Assembly: GCF_000390185.1 (NCBI RefSeq)
Contig: NZ_AQHR01000107.1
Coordinates: 62,001 to 126,000 of the forward strand
From: Lunatimonas lonarensis
Lineage (GTDB): Bacteria > Bacteroidota > Bacteroidia > Cytophagales > Cyclobacteriaceae
DNA length: 64,000 nucleotides
Direction: 5' to 3'
Positions within the stretch are counted from its first letter, which is position 1; each line of letters starts with the position of its first letter. The notes beneath the pieces are model-generated. The model was not told the DNA's origin and ran no database searches. It saw nothing but the letters and a program-made list of their open reading frames with translations. Of the stretch, positions 63,319 through 64,000 are shown one piece after another. The position numbers and the translations under genes were made by a program.

Positions 63319-63876
63319 TTATTTTTTAGCAGAAGTTTTACCAGCTTTACGTCTAACCACTTCACCAACGAAACGAACACCCTTACCTTTGAACGGCTCA
63401 ACCTTCCTGAATGACTTGATTTTTGCAGCAATCTGACCGATCAACTCTTTGTCGATACCCTCCAACGTGATCAAAGGATTCTTACCTTTGGGCGTTTCGG
63501 TTTTTAGGGAAATCTCTGATGGGATTGCAAAAAAGATATTGTGGGAATATCCAAGGGATAACTCCAACACTTGCCCTTGATTGGTAGCCTTATAACCTAC
63601 CCCAACAAGCTCCAGATCCTTCTTGTAGCCTTCACTCACCCCTATCACCATGTTGTTCAACAAAGACCTGTAAAGACCGTGGAGCGATTTGTGGCGCTTG
63701 GAGTCCGTAGGACGAGCCACAGACAATTGACTGCCCTCTACAGATATGGTAATGTCAGGATTAACTTCCTGCTTCAGCGTACCTTTGGGACCTTTAACAG
63801 TGACCTCGTTATACTTGGACACGTCTACAGTAACACCCGCGGGTATATTTATTGGTTTTTTACCTATTCTAGACAT
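63319..63876 (-). CDS. rplF: 50S ribosomal protein L6
   Basis: 185 residues with two L6 repeats: MSRIGKKPINIPAGVTVDVS, ...LRSLLNNMVIGVSEGYKKDL and the GLYRSL region, then IGQIAAKIKSFRKVEPFKGK. Located near the factor-binding site of 50S. Confidence 0.98.
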   Translation of the reverse strand: MSRIGKKPINIPAGVTVDVSKYNEVTVKGPKGTLKQEVNPDITISVEGSQLSVARPTDSKRHKSLHGLYRSLLNNMVIGVSEGYKKDLELVGVGYKATNQGQVLELSLGYSHNIFFAIPSEISLKTETPKGKNPLITLEGIDKELIGQIAAKIKSFRKVEPFKGKGVRFVGEVVRRKAGKTSAKK

Positions 63877-63888
63877 CGTATTCCGATA

Positions 63889-64000
63889 TTAATAAACATA
63901 ACAAAGTACTTCGCCACCGATACCTTCTGTACGGGCTTCCTTGTCAGTCATGATTCCTTTGGAGGTAGAGATGATCGCTACACCCAAACCATTGATTACT
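63889..64000 (-). CDS. rpsH: 30S ribosomal protein S8, C-terminal part
   Basis: Hand translation gives [20 protein letters not shown] followed by [16 protein letters not shown] and a stop at 63889. This is the conserved S8 C-terminus ([20 protein letters not shown]). The rest lies beyond the window. It is 12 bp upstream of rplF. Confidence 0.95.
   Translation of the reverse strand, partial: VINGLGVAIISTSKGIMTDKEARTEGIGGEVLCYVY

Overview
The window comes from a Bacteroidota chromosome, most likely order Cytophagales (Cyclobacteriaceae-like). Supporting signs are a SusC/SusD/SusE outer-membrane glycan system, a DivIC/FtsB-type protein, a MAP gene inside the ribosomal cluster (secY-map-infA-rpmJ), haem-binding CxxCH proteins of the Bacteroidota type, A-rich start regions without clear Shine-Dalgarno sequences, and a promoter with the Bacteroidota -33 TTTG / -7 TAnnTTTG pattern at 12.8 kb. 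No plasmid, prophage, transposase, integrase or CRISPR array is visible.

Layout. 1-5.8 kb (minus strand) is a carbohydrate-acid operon: FG-GAP propeller protein, L-fucose-isomerase-like enzyme, BNR sialidase-like lipoprotein, DapA/NanA-type aldolase and a sodium/solute symporter cut by the window edge. 6.0-8.8 kb (minus) has two small haem-binding proteins and a large exported protein of unknown function. 9.0-11.5 kb (plus) has an exported Gfo/Idh/MocA oxidoreductase and a secreted clan-A-like glycosidase. 11.57-12.77 kb is a tandem array of one normal tRNA-Val(TAC) and seven and a half tRNA-Val-like copies, each followed by its own terminator. 13-24 kb holds DegP/HtrA, an MscS-family channel, a Kelch/mutarotase-symporter fusion, a FAH-family hydrolase, an SDR dehydrogenase, a PIG-L deacetylase, an AI-2E-family permease and tRNA-Leu(CAG). 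24-35 kb is mixed metabolism: amidohydrolase, patatin, phosphoesterase, 1-Cys peroxiredoxin, 2-hydroxyacid dehydrogenase, M42 peptidase, acyl-CoA carboxylase beta, Ppx/GppA, Ldh-type dehydrogenase and a frameshifted META-domain lipoprotein.

35.2-48.1 kb is a starch/maltodextrin utilisation locus. SusC, SusD, a SusE-like protein and a GH13 amylase lipoprotein run leftward; a LacI-type regulator, a GH31 alpha-glucosidase and a maltose-type MFS permease run rightward. CG-centred palindromes lie in both control regions. The outer-membrane proteins would bind and import dextrins, the amylase cut them at the surface or in the periplasm, and the permease and GH31 finish the job inside. 48.1-53.4 kb has cysM, cysE, an outer-membrane barrel candidate, a DivIC/FtsB-like protein and two surface or exported proteins. 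53.5-64 kb has eno, carA and the spc/alpha ribosomal cluster from rplQ back to a partial rpsH.

Two structures are not explained by ordinary annotation. The first is the tRNA-Val-like array: the extra copies carry a lengthened 6-bp anticodon stem, G instead of U at position 33, and partly degraded acceptor stems. The second is a dispersed leader cassette found before four unrelated genes (acyl-CoA carboxylase, susE-like, lacI, rplO). It ends in a shared motif that includes the start codon and a second Lys codon, and two members also carry a 65-bp palindromic core. One of those two is inserted between rpmD and rplO in the otherwise compact ribosomal cluster.
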